Positions 43,963 through 53,795 of a DNA stretch of 64,000 nt are shown here, in pieces. The translations under genes and the position numbers were made by a program. Location of the stretch: contig MCFE01000213.1 in NCBI GenBank assembly GCA_002104905.1, forward strand, positions 62,001-126,000. The letters are read 5' to 3'. Under the pieces are notes generated by a model that saw only the letters and a list, made by a program, of their open reading frames with translations, was not told the origin of the DNA and ran no database searches. Positions within the stretch are counted from its first letter, which is position 1; each line of letters begins with the position of its first letter. This stretch comes from Basidiobolus meristosporus CBS 931.73 (taxonomy: Eukaryota > Basidiobolomycota > Basidiobolomycetes > Basidiobolales > Basidiobolaceae).

Positions 43963-46146
43963 TTATTTCTGTTGAAACTTCAGTTGTACCTCAATTGTCA
44001 ATTTTGTTGACCTATAGAAGTCTCCATACTCTACACTAGCATTAAACCCAACCTTGCACTTAAAAGGTAACTCCATTAAAATCCACCCCTCAGTAAATAT
44101 TTCAGCTGTGGCGCTCTGATTCCACAACTTTGGCAAGAACCCTTCAAATTTGTGCCACTGCTCATTCACTGGTTCCCACACGTCCTGGTCTTCAGCTGGC
44201 ACTGCAAGGTCTAGCTCCTCATCTGCCAGTCTATGCAATTGATTCTTGCAATATTTCTGTCTGTTTCATTGAGCACTGGTCTTGAAGAAGTACTGCAACC
44301 TCTTGGTGTGCCTATTAATGTTCCAAAACTCCACTGAAGGCATTGTGATAGTCTTTTGAGCTCTTGATCTAATAGCTTTGTCTGTCAGTGGGATCTCCAC
44401 TCTGTTAACAATGGAGGCTGTTGAGGCTGTGGTAGACAAATTGCCTTTTTCAGTAAACTCATCTACCTTGGTGGAGCATTTCTCAACTGGCTGTGCTTCC
44501 AACTCTTGTGAAAACAGCTGCGTTCTTATTGGTAATTCTTCTTGGCTATGTTGGATTCAGTCTGTTCCTGGCTTACGGCATTAATTGGCAAGAACAGCAG
44601 TATTTTTTGCATGCCTCCCTGTCCCAGGCCTGGGTAGACATTTTTCCCTTTACCTTCTCCTTTATCACTGCCAGGTCTTTCACTGCTACTTTGTCTAGGT
44701 GCTTCTTGTAATGAAATATGTTTTCTCCTGGATAAATTCTGCTCTGATGCATCTGTTTTGGCCTGCTTGTCCCTTGCTGGCACTCTTCTGGCAACCTGAT
44801 GTTTCTTTTCTGCTTGTTTTGAGATCTCAACTGTGGTTGAGACAGGCTCATGTAAAAGTGGCTGGTTTATCACTGCCAAGTCCTTCCCTGCTACTTTGAC
44901 TGGGTGCTTCTGGAGTGGTACTATGTTTTTCCTTGACAAATGTTGTGCTGTTGCATCCATGTATGCCTGCTTGTCCCTAATTGGCACTCTTCCAGCTACC
45001 TGACATCTCTTTGATACTTGTCTGGAACTTTTGGCCCTGCTTGTAGCAGGTTCTTGAGGAAGCGGCTGGTTTTTAAACATGGTACCCTTGTTCTTCTGCC
45101 TTTGATAGTTTCTGCTATTCATAAGATACTTTCTCAGCATACCAATGTTGGCCCAGAATCTCATTGCCCACTTGAATCCAGGATAATGATCATTGAGTAA
45201 GTCAAGTGCAATCTGCTTGGCCATGAGTTCCTGATGGTCCCATGGTAAGCCAGCCTTAAGATGATGGCATGCTAGACTTCTGATGGCCTCTTGTATATTA
45301 GCCCACTTGTCATTATTGTACTCAACAGCTTCACAGATTTTCACTTTCTTTTGATGTTTAGGCTTTGGTATGAACACCACATTTACTCCCTCCCATGCTG
45401 TGATAGGTTTTTCTGTAGTCTTTATCTTTGGGCACTGTTGTTGTGCTTCAAAGACTGTATAGTGTACCTCTGCTGCTACATTGGGAAATAGCTCAATTTT
45501 TGGCTGTGACATTGAGCCACTTAGGTTCCTTCTTTGCAGTAAAGATACTGCTTTCTCTACCTGGTATATTAATTGTTCTGCGCATATTATCAGTTCATCC
45601 TGTTTCTAGGCTACTTTCTGATTTTTCTGGGCATTGTAGCTATCCTATCAGCCACTGCACCCAATTACTTCATAAATGCTAAGGGATGAGCTGACAGCAT
45701 ACTTGCTAATATGGGTAGTGGCAATGTAGTGACAGCCACTGGCTGGTTGTCAATTGAAGGTACTGCGTTTGCTAAATTCTCATTTACCTCATTAATGCTT
45801 TGGTATGAGCTGACAATATACTTGCTAATATGGGTGATTGTGATGTTATCATGGCCACTTGCTGCTCTTCAACTGAGGGTGCTGTGTTTACTACATTATC
45901 ATCTGCCTGAGCATAATGGTCAGCTTGCGGCTCCGCAGAGGTTGTTGATTGCTGACTTCACTGAGAGCCTGAGGAGTCCACATTATTACATTCAATTGGC
46001 ACACTGTCCACAGGGCCTATTTTGGGTGTAGCCCTGCTTGCTGTACTGAATTTTAAAGCAATCTGTTGTCCAACTGTTCTTCTGTTGCCATCAGTGGTGG
46101 GGCTTAGTTGAGAACCAGACAACTTTGCTTTATTTTTTGGTGGCAT
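43963..46146 (-). pseudogene. E2 second gene, unknown basic protein
   Basis: From ATG 46146 (MPPKNKAKLSGSQLSP) through open segments to 45958, 45512-44526 (the longest, 328 codons), 44502-44266 and 44238-43963. Visible features: a conserved block (GLPWDHQELMAKQIALDLL, HYPGFKWAMRFWANIGMLRKYL), then two tandem ~70-residue units each with QVAxRVPxRDKQA and LSR, a Gly/Lys run (KGEGKGKN), and a C-terminal block (LDLAVPAEDQDVWEPVNEQW). No known domain was recognised. By analogy with TnpA of En/Spm it may be a DNA-binding accessory protein; that is inference. Several breaks make this copy defective. The same start and layout recur in E0, E1 and E3. Confidence 0.7.
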
Positions 46147-46372
46147 ATATAGGGAGTGAGTAAAACAAAGGGGAAATAGTGTTATATACACATGTGTATG
46201 TGGTGCCACAACTTTATTTATAATGCTTACTATAGTGGGTCATGAATGAATCTTACATTCATATAGGTGCAATGTCTCAAATACAAGACTGTCTTAAGTT
46301 CACATGAGTATTGACCAAAAAGTGATATAATAGTGTTATGTTGTTGAAGTTCAAACTGTTGGCCCCATAGAC
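46147..46372. promoter_or_regulatory. Divergent intergenic region of E2
   Basis: About 225 bp separate the second gene and the transposase. Shared motifs in all copies include cttaagttcacatgagtattgac and the tgtgtatgtggtgcc / ttataatgcttacta block. It is the expected bidirectional promoter. Confidence 0.55.
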
Positions 46373-49163
46373 ATGACTACTTTGACTCAACACTGCAAGC
46401 AAAGAGAAAAAAGACCATATGGCTATTGTGACAAGCCGCTCAGCAATGAAGCATGCAGATAGTGTAGGAAGTATTACAGAGATCACAGCCAGTGTTTTGC
46501 CACCCAAGTCATATATGACCATTCATTGGTCACTACTGTACCAACATTATTTTGCTGTCCAGTTGATACTTCCATATTGGCACCTGGCTGTCTTTGTCAC
46601 CTTGCACAAACTGAGTCAGGTGAATTTGTGACGCCCTTAGGCTCACCTCAGCCTTCTGAATATGGCACATAGAGTGATAGCTCTGACAGAGAAGGCTCAC
46701 TAATGGATTCTGAGCCTATCTCCCCTAACAACAGTACCACATGTGAGCCTAGTCAAATCCTTATATGCAATGAGACAACACCCATTGAAACAAATGCCAA
46801 GGATACTTTATGGAGCCAGGTTAGCCTAGTAATCCATCTACTGGCAAATGATGTAATGTTATGGCTAGAGAAGAGGTGTTTTTCCACTAATATCAGTAAT
46901 GGGGACTCTGAGGATTTGTTAGTAATTCTTGCCAATATCATACTGGGATGCAACTTGCCATGTACATGGTACAAGTGGACAACCATTATGCAGCTGGCAA
47001 CATATGATCCAGAGACTGTCCTGATTCCAGCATATGTTAACAGTTGCATGGCATTCACGTCCAAAAATGCTACCATTGCAATGTGTCCAAATTGTCAGGA
47101 ATCCACTACCATTGAGGGGAAACATTGTTGATGTTACAAATACATTCTGGTCCTACCCCATCTGAGGAAGCTCATGCTGTTCAACAAATACTGAAAAGCT
47201 ATACAGTACTGCACTCAGTATCAATCAAGCACAAACAAATCCAATGTATTCAATGGTAAACATTACAAACAGCCAAGCAGCAAGGGCTACTTTGAAGGTA
47301 TGCATGACCATGCCTTTGCTTTAGCACTTGATGGATTCTCATTAAAAAAGTACTCTACCAGCAAATCCGGCTGGCCACTGATTCTCATCAATCTGAATCT
47401 GCCCCCCATCTTATAGTATCTGAGTAATAATCCAATGGTAGTCTCACTGGTATCTAGGCCTAAATCACCATCCAACCTGGATAGCTACCTGTACCCATTG
47501 CCTGATGAATTTTGTATGCTTTATAGTGGGATGATGGTACATGGCCATCATGTAAAAGCATATATTTTATCTGCATTGGAGATACCCCAGCCATCAGCAA
47601 GATAGCCGGTTTTTCAGGGTATAATGGATGGTATTGCTGTCAAATGTGTGGGATCCAGGGGATTAACTCCATAACTCACACACATTTTTATCACCCAAAC
47701 ACCAGCACTAAGAGCATCATCTTTCCACAGAGAGAACATACAGAAGTAAGCATGCAATTGCAGCAAAGTTGGCAAGCTAGAAGTCATTGGCTGGAATATA
47801 GAATCAATTGGAAACCGGAGATACGTAAGATAGAGGGTATCTGTTGGAGCAAAAGCTTTCCACTGGGAGCAATGCATTTACTTTTCAGCAATATCCCTAT
47901 GCTGATGACTAAGTTGTACATGGGACAGTTCAATATAAATAAGCCCTTTGAGATACTGGAGAAATTTGAAAGAATTGGCAAGATATTACATAGTATCTGC
48001 TACCCTAAGTACTTCTCACCAGCTCCAATTAATATTCATACGCATATGCAACAATACAAATGCAAAGAATGGATGAACTGGATATTTATTTATTCAAGTG
48101 GTGTTTTAAAGCCATTCCTACCACAAGTACATTGGAAGCATTGGGAGTTGCATGTGGATATGTAGGAATATTTATCCAGAACTGGATCACCAACGCCAAC
48201 TTGACAAATCTATAGCTGTTGTGCAAGGAGTTTGTGACAGGATTCAAGTGGCTACACTACAAGCATAGAGCTGAATGTCTATATCTCTGCTGCAACTATA
48301 TCCAATCTCTAATCCACCTTGCTTGGTGTATGGAGAATATTGGGCCTTGCTTCACCTTGTGGGAGTTTCCAATGGAGTGGATGTGTGCGTCCATAGGAAG
48401 ACAAGTCAAGTTGCAGATACTACCATTTCCCAGTCTTGTTAAGAATATTACCTTCAAGTCTGGCATGGATATGATGAGTTGGCACATGGAGGATAGCCAG
48501 GGAGAGTTGGAAAATACTGAGTACAGATGTGCACATGGAGACACCTACGCCTATGGCATTAAGAAGCTAAGCAGCCCCAATGCATGGGTGATCAGTAAAG
48601 TAATACAAAGTTGGGTTGGGTGCAACAAGCAACTAATTACTATTAAGAAAACTCTACCAAGGTATGCCGGATTTCTCATGGTCAAAAGCAACCTTCTACA
48701 CCATTCAATACTGAATTCACACAAACAAAAGCCAGAGTGCACCTATAAGGGGGACTAGAATCCAGCAGGGAGAAGGAATATAATGGCTAAATATCAAGAA
48801 GTTCATTGCAGATATTCAAGAGGTATTCATGGTAGAAGTGGCCAAAACCAAGCATATGTTTGCAAGATGTATATGTTACCAGCAGTACAAGGTATATGGT
48901 TACTTTGCAAGTATCAAACTAAAAAGCTGTAAAGTTGAGGTGATAGAAGTATGTCAATTGCAGCAGGTGTGCATGCTTGTAGAGGTTAATAAGCAGGAGT
49001 CCATAATTTTTTTTGATTCAAACTATATTTGGAATACCCAAGTTAGTAATGGGTTAGCAAAAAACAGGGGTGATTTTACAGTGGAATATATGAATTGCAC
49101 AAGGGGAGTTTGAAAAAGGAAATACCATTTGGTAAATTGGTACAGTAGTATTATACAGAACTA
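46373..49163 (+). pseudogene. E2 transposase (Tnp2-like)
   Basis: From ATG 46373: MTTLTQHCKQREKRPYGYC, a Cys/His cluster, with a stop where other copies read CRQHRKYY. Then a Ser/Thr-rich linker (46703-47131), a CPNCQESTT zinc ribbon, the catalytic region near 47290-47640 (LDGFSLKKYSTSKSGWPL, NLDSYLYPL), CGIQG and FPQREHTEVSMQLQQSW (47644-48165), the C-terminal all-helical region (48219-48758; ECLYLCCNYIQSLIHLAW, LWEFPMEWMC) and a final domain to about 49163. Length and motif order fit Tnp2/Plavaka-type DDE transposases. About six stops or shifts inactivate it. In the host gypsy it is in the sense direction. Confidence 0.85.
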
Positions 49164-49531
49164 GCATTATGCTGTCATACTGCCAATATAATGCCATCAG
49201 AGTTTTGCTGTGAGGCCATCAAAACACCATCAAGTTTCTTACCATATAAGACAATTGGATGTCCTGGCCAACTGGATCCACTTAAAATAGTTATAGATTG
49301 CTGAAAGACCGCAACATACTATGCAAATATTGTCACAGCACTGATAAAATATTGTTGAGTTTTAACTCTTTACTTGGTTGTGAAATAAGCAAAACACCAT
49401 TATGATTCTGTCACAAGATTGTTAGGAAGATCACTAGTTCCTAGCTGCTGTTATTATGATGGTCTCTAAACAGGATCTTGATGGCTGATCCAGATTGGAT
49501 CCACCCATAGGACCAAGTTGTTTGTGATAGG
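49164..49531 (+). repeat. E2 transposase-side terminal region
   Basis: Untranslated end with subterminal blocks shared with E0 (28248-28430), E1 (50406-50770) and E4 (61708-62070), including gcaaatattgtcacagcac and gatcttgatggctgatcc. It ends at the inverted terminus at 49531. Confidence 0.75.
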
Positions 49532-50009
49532 TACTGCCCTCAGAGAAGAAATGGACACCAGCCATGAAGAACCTTTAACAATATTGGAGCCCTGTAGCAT
49601 AGTAACATGGAGGATGAACTTGAATAAGACTCAGAACTCACCTTCCATTTCACAGAAGAATACCTATCCCAGATGACCTCAAACTCAGGAAAGCTATTTT
49701 ACTTAAACGGAGTAATCAATGGGTACCTGTCAAGAGCATGATTGACTCAGCAGCATTGCATGAGTACACATCAGAGCAATTTGCTTTGAAAGCTGGAATC
49801 AACTCAAAACTCACCAAATCAACTTCAGTCTTAACAGCAGATGGGAACTCTCACATAATCTACTGTATTACTCAGCCAGTCAGGATGAAGTGACTATAAG
49901 GAAGATCTACAGGCCTAAATATTTGGGAACTGCAAGTTTGACCTTGTACTTGGGAAAACCTGGCTATTTTGTGATTGAGGAAAACCCTCTCAGCTTCAGT
50001 AGGGGAGAA
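49532..50009 (+). pseudogene. Gypsy G2 protease remnant and purine tract
   Basis: This resumes the knuckle region (TAPREEMDTSHEEP) and encodes the protease with IDSAALHEYTSEQFALKAGINSKLTKS in shifted frames, then a short tail ending LSASVGENATI. cttcagtaggggagaa (49993-50009) is the polypurine tract. The tail jumps straight from protease to LTR. Confidence 0.78.
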
Positions 50010-50378
50010 TGCTACAATCTACTGCTTGAATGTTTAAGTTGGATCAGTTTTTAGTCAAATCAATTAGTTATATGTTTAGCCTATCATTATATCAGTGTTA
50101 TATATCAAATCAGTAGTATTAGTCAACAAATGGATCAGCAAATCCTTATCAGACAGGAATAGACATATTTGGAAGAATCTGAATTGGGTAATAATGATGC
50201 AATCAAATTAGTCATCAACCACAGCCTACATCAGGAAATACAATCAATCAGCAATTGATCTGGCAAAATGTATATAAGGAGCTGCTGCAACCTCAATAAA
50301 ATCAGTTCAAGTTTTAGTGAATACAATACTAGCTAAACTCATTATTCCTCTACAACTCTTATACCAAGACATGTAACA
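50010..50378 (+). repeat. Gypsy G2 right LTR
   Basis: 369 bp, TGCTACAATCTACTGC...AGACATGTAACA, collinear with 42446-42814. It is followed by a 27-bp piece of the E-family second gene (50379-50405) rather than a target duplication. Confidence 0.92.
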
Positions 50379-50405
50379 CTGCAACCTCTGGGTGTGCCTA
50401 TTAAT

Positions 50406-50784
50406 CCTCATGAAAAATAATTTGGACCCACAGGTGGATCCAGTCTAGATCAGCCATCAGGATTGTGGCTATATACTAGCATAACAACAACAGCTTGGAA
50501 TTAGTGACCCTCTTATTGATCTTGTGATGGGATCACAACTGCATTTTGCTAATTTTACTGCCAAGTAAAGTGACAAAACTTAATAAGATTCGACCGGTGC
50601 TGTGAAAATAGTTGCATGGTATTGTTGCGGTCTTATTGCACTCTACAACTGTTTTAAATGGATTCAACTGGCCAGGATATCCAATTGCCTTATATGGCAA
50701 AATGTGACAGTGTTTTTACGTCCTCACAGTGAGACTCTGATGGTATTATCACAACAGTATGGTGGCCTACAGCTAGTTTGGTAT
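50406..50784 (-). repeat. E1 transposase-side terminal region
   Basis: Non-coding end with the subterminal blocks ggtggatccagtctagatcagcc and ggtgctgtgaaaatagttgc shared with E2, E0 and E4. An ORF on the plus strand at 50602 is a shadow of this and of the transposase 3' part. Confidence 0.75.
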
Positions 50785-53574
50785 AATGCTACCATACCAA
50801 TTTACCAAATGGTATTTCCTTTTTCTACCTCCCCTTTTGCAATTCATATATTCCACGGTAGAATCACCTCTCTTTATTTGCTCACCCACTACTACCTTGA
50901 ATATTCCACATACAGTTTGAATCAAAAAAATTCTATGATCTCCTGCTTACTAACCTCTACAAATGCACACACCTGCTGCAATTGGCAGACTTCTATCATC
51001 TCAACTTTGCGGATTTTTAGTGTGGCACTTGCAAAGTTGCATATACCTTGTACTGCTGGTAAAATATACATCTTGAAAAAATATGCTTGGATGCCACCAC
51101 TTCTGCCATGAATACCTCCTAAATATCTGCAAAGAACTTCTTGGTATTTAGCTAATGTATTCCTTCTCCCTACAGGACTCTAGATGCCCTAATAGCTGCG
51201 CTCTGGCTCTTGTTTGTATGAATTTAATATTGAGTGGTGTACAAGCTGGCTTGTGACCAAGTGAAATCTGGCATACTTTGGTAGAGTTTTCCTAATTAAA
51301 ATTAGTTGCTTGTGGCACCCAACCCAACTTTGCATTACTTAACTGATTACCCACACATTGGGGCTGCTTAGCTTCTTAATGCCATAGGCATAGGTGTCTC
51401 CATGTGCACATTTGTTGTCAGTATTTTCCAATTCTTGCTGGTTGTCCTTCTTGTGCCAACTCATCACATCCATAACAGACTTGAAGGTAATATTCTTGAT
51501 GAGATTGGGATATGGCAGTGTACCTGCAACTTGACTTGTCCTCCTATCTCCCCACACATCTGCTCCATAGGATACTCCTAAAAGGTGAGTAAAGCATAGT
51601 TTTCTCCACACACTGTGCATGATGGAGCAGAGAATGGATGCAGTAGTGGCAGAGATATACATGTTCAACTTTTTTGTTTGTAGTATAGCTGCTCAAATCC
51701 TGTCACAAACTCCATGTACAACAGCTGTAGATCCATCAAGTTGGCTTTGGTTATCTGCTTCTGAGTAAATATTCCTACAATGTCAACATATGACTCCCAA
51801 TGCTTTCAATCTACTCTTGGTAGGAATGGCTTCTGAACACCACTTGAATAAATACATATCCAGCTCTCCAGTCTTTGCATTTGTATTGTCACATATGTGT
51901 ATGATATTAGTTGGAGCCAGTGAGAAGTACTAAGGGTAGCAGAAAACTCTGTAATATCTTGCTAATTCTTTCAAATTTCTCTGGTATCTCAAAGGGCTCA
52001 TTTAGCTTGAAATGCCCCATGTACAACTTGGTCATCAGTATAGGGATATTGTTGAAAAGCAAATGCATTGCTCCCAGCGGAAAGCTTTTGCTCCAACAGA
52101 TACCCTATATCTTAAGTATCTCTAGATTTCAATTGATTCCATATTCTGGCCAATGGCTTATAGCTTGCCAACTTTGCTGCAATTGCATGCTTACCTCTGT
52201 ACATTCTCTCAGTGGAAAGATGATGTTCTTAGTGCTGGTGTTCAGGTAATAATAATGTGTGTGAGTTATGGAGTAAGTCCCCTGGATCTCACACATTCAA
52301 CAGCAATACCATCAACTGTGCCCAAAAAAACAGGCTATCCTGCTGATGGCTGGGCTATCTCCAATGCAGATAATAATCTGTGCTTGTACATGACAGCCAT
52401 TTACCATTATCCTGATAAAAAGCTTACAAAATACATCCAGCAAGGGATACGGGTAGCTATCCAGGTTGGAATGTGATTTAGGCCCAGGTACTAGTGAGAC
52501 TACCATCAGATTAATGCTCTGATACTGTTAGATGGGTGGCAGATTCAGATTAATGAGAATCAGGGGCCAGTAGGATTTGCTGGTAGAGTACTTGTTTGAT
52601 GAGAATCCATCAAGTGCTAAAGCAAAGGCATAGTCATGCATACCTTCAAGGTAGCCCTTGCTTCTTGGCTGTTTGTAATGTTTATTATTGAATATATTAG
52701 ATTTGTTTGTGCTTGATTGATACTGAGTGCAGTACTGTATAGCTTTTCAATATTTGTTGAACTGCATGAGCTTCCTCAGATGGGGTAGTACCAGAATATA
52801 TCCAGAGTGTGAACAATGTCTTCCCTCAATGGTGGTGGATTCCTGACAATTTGGACACATTGCAATGGTAGCATTTTTGGATGTGAATGCCATGCAACTG
52901 TTAACACATGCTAGAATCAGGACAGTCTCTGGATCATATGTTGCCAACTGCATGATGGTTGTCCACTTGTAACATGTACATGGTAAGTTGCATCCCAGTA
53001 TGATTTTGGCAGGAAGTAGTAATAAATCCTCAAAGCCCCCATTACTGATATTAGTATAAATGTACCACTTCTCAAGCTACAACATTACATCATTCACCAG
53101 TAGATGTATTACTGGGATCACCTGGCTCCATGAAGTGTCATTGGCATTTGTTTTAACAGGTGTTGTCTCATTGCATATAAGGATATGACCAGGCTCACAT
53201 GTGGTACTGTTGTTAGGGGAGATAGGCTCAAAATTCACTGGTGAACCTTCTTTGCCAGAGCTGTCACTCTGCATGCCATGTTCAGAATGCTGAGGTGAGC
53301 TTGAAGGCTTCACAAACTCACCTGACTCAGTTTGCGCAAGGTGATAAAGACAGCCAGGTGCCAATATAGAATTATTAACTGGCTGGCAAGATGATGTTGG
53401 AACAGTAGTGACCAATGAGTGGTCAAATATGACTAGGGTGGCAAAACACTGGCCATGATCCTTGTAATACTTCCTATGCTGTCTGCATGCTTCATGGCTG
53501 AGAGGCTTGCCACAATAGCCACATGGTTTTTTTTCTCTTCTCTTACAGCAATGAGTCAAAGAAGTCTTGTCCAT
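50785..53574 (-). pseudogene. E1 transposase (Tnp2-like)
   Basis: From ATG 53574 the first 165 codons are open: REKKPCGYCGKPLSHEACRQH and KYYKDHGQC form a clear N-terminal Cys/His motif, followed by a Ser/Thr/Pro-rich linker. Further segments: 52953-52747 (CPNCQESTT zinc ribbon), 52620-52310 in several frames (LDGFSSNKY, NLDSYPYPLLD, GDSPAISRIA), 52240-51850 (KSFPLGAMHLLFNNIPI-like) and 51668-51339 (LPYPNLIKNITFKSVMD, AHGDTYAYGIKKLSSP). The carboxyl domain continues to about 50785. This copy best shows the N-terminus. Inactive through multiple stops and shifts. Confidence 0.85.
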
Positions 53575-53795
53575 GGGGTAAACAGTTTGATCTTCAACAA
53601 TGTAACGCTATTATATACTTTTTGGTCAATACTCATGTGAACTTAAGACAGTCCTGTATATGAGACATTTCACCAACATGATTGTGAGATTCAAAGATGA
53701 CCCGCCATATTAAGCATTACAAATAAAGATGTGGCACTACATATGCACATATATGTAACACTATTTCCCCTTTGGTTTGACTCACTTCCATATAT
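53575..53795. promoter_or_regulatory. Divergent intergenic region of E1
   Basis: 221 bp between the transposase ATG and the second-gene ATG, with the same blocks as in E2 (gtcaatactcatgtgaacttaag, attaagcattacaaata). Probable bidirectional promoter. Confidence 0.55.

Larger units (their letters stand above)
43668..49531 (+). mobile_element. Tnp2-type DNA transposon E2, both ends present
   Basis: About 5.86 kb with inverted ends (left CCCATGAAAAACTATT; right, read inward, CCTATCACAAACAACTT). It lies inside the Gag knuckle of gypsy G2, whose sequence continues at tactgccc (49532). It holds two divergent genes: the second gene on minus (46146-43963) and the Tnp2 transposase on plus (46373-49163). 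The target duplication could not be fixed by eye. This is the reference copy of the family in the window. Confidence 0.85.
42446..50378 (+). mobile_element. Gypsy G2, RT/integrase-less, carrying transposon E2
   Basis: Full-length LTRs at 42446-42814 and 50010-50378, gag with zinc knuckle (to 43667), E2 inserted at the knuckle, then protease and a purine tract (gtaggggagaa) before the right LTR. No RT, RNase H or integrase lies between, so it is a deleted, non-autonomous relative of G1. The flanks ccaag (left) and ctgca (right) do not match, so the insertion site is rearranged. Confidence 0.85.

Noticed and set aside
50602-51111. Plus-strand ORF of 169 codons (MKIVAWYCCG...) as a gene
   Set aside because: It covers the E1 terminal region and the antisense of the E1 transposase end; similar text recurs in the other E copies without an open frame.
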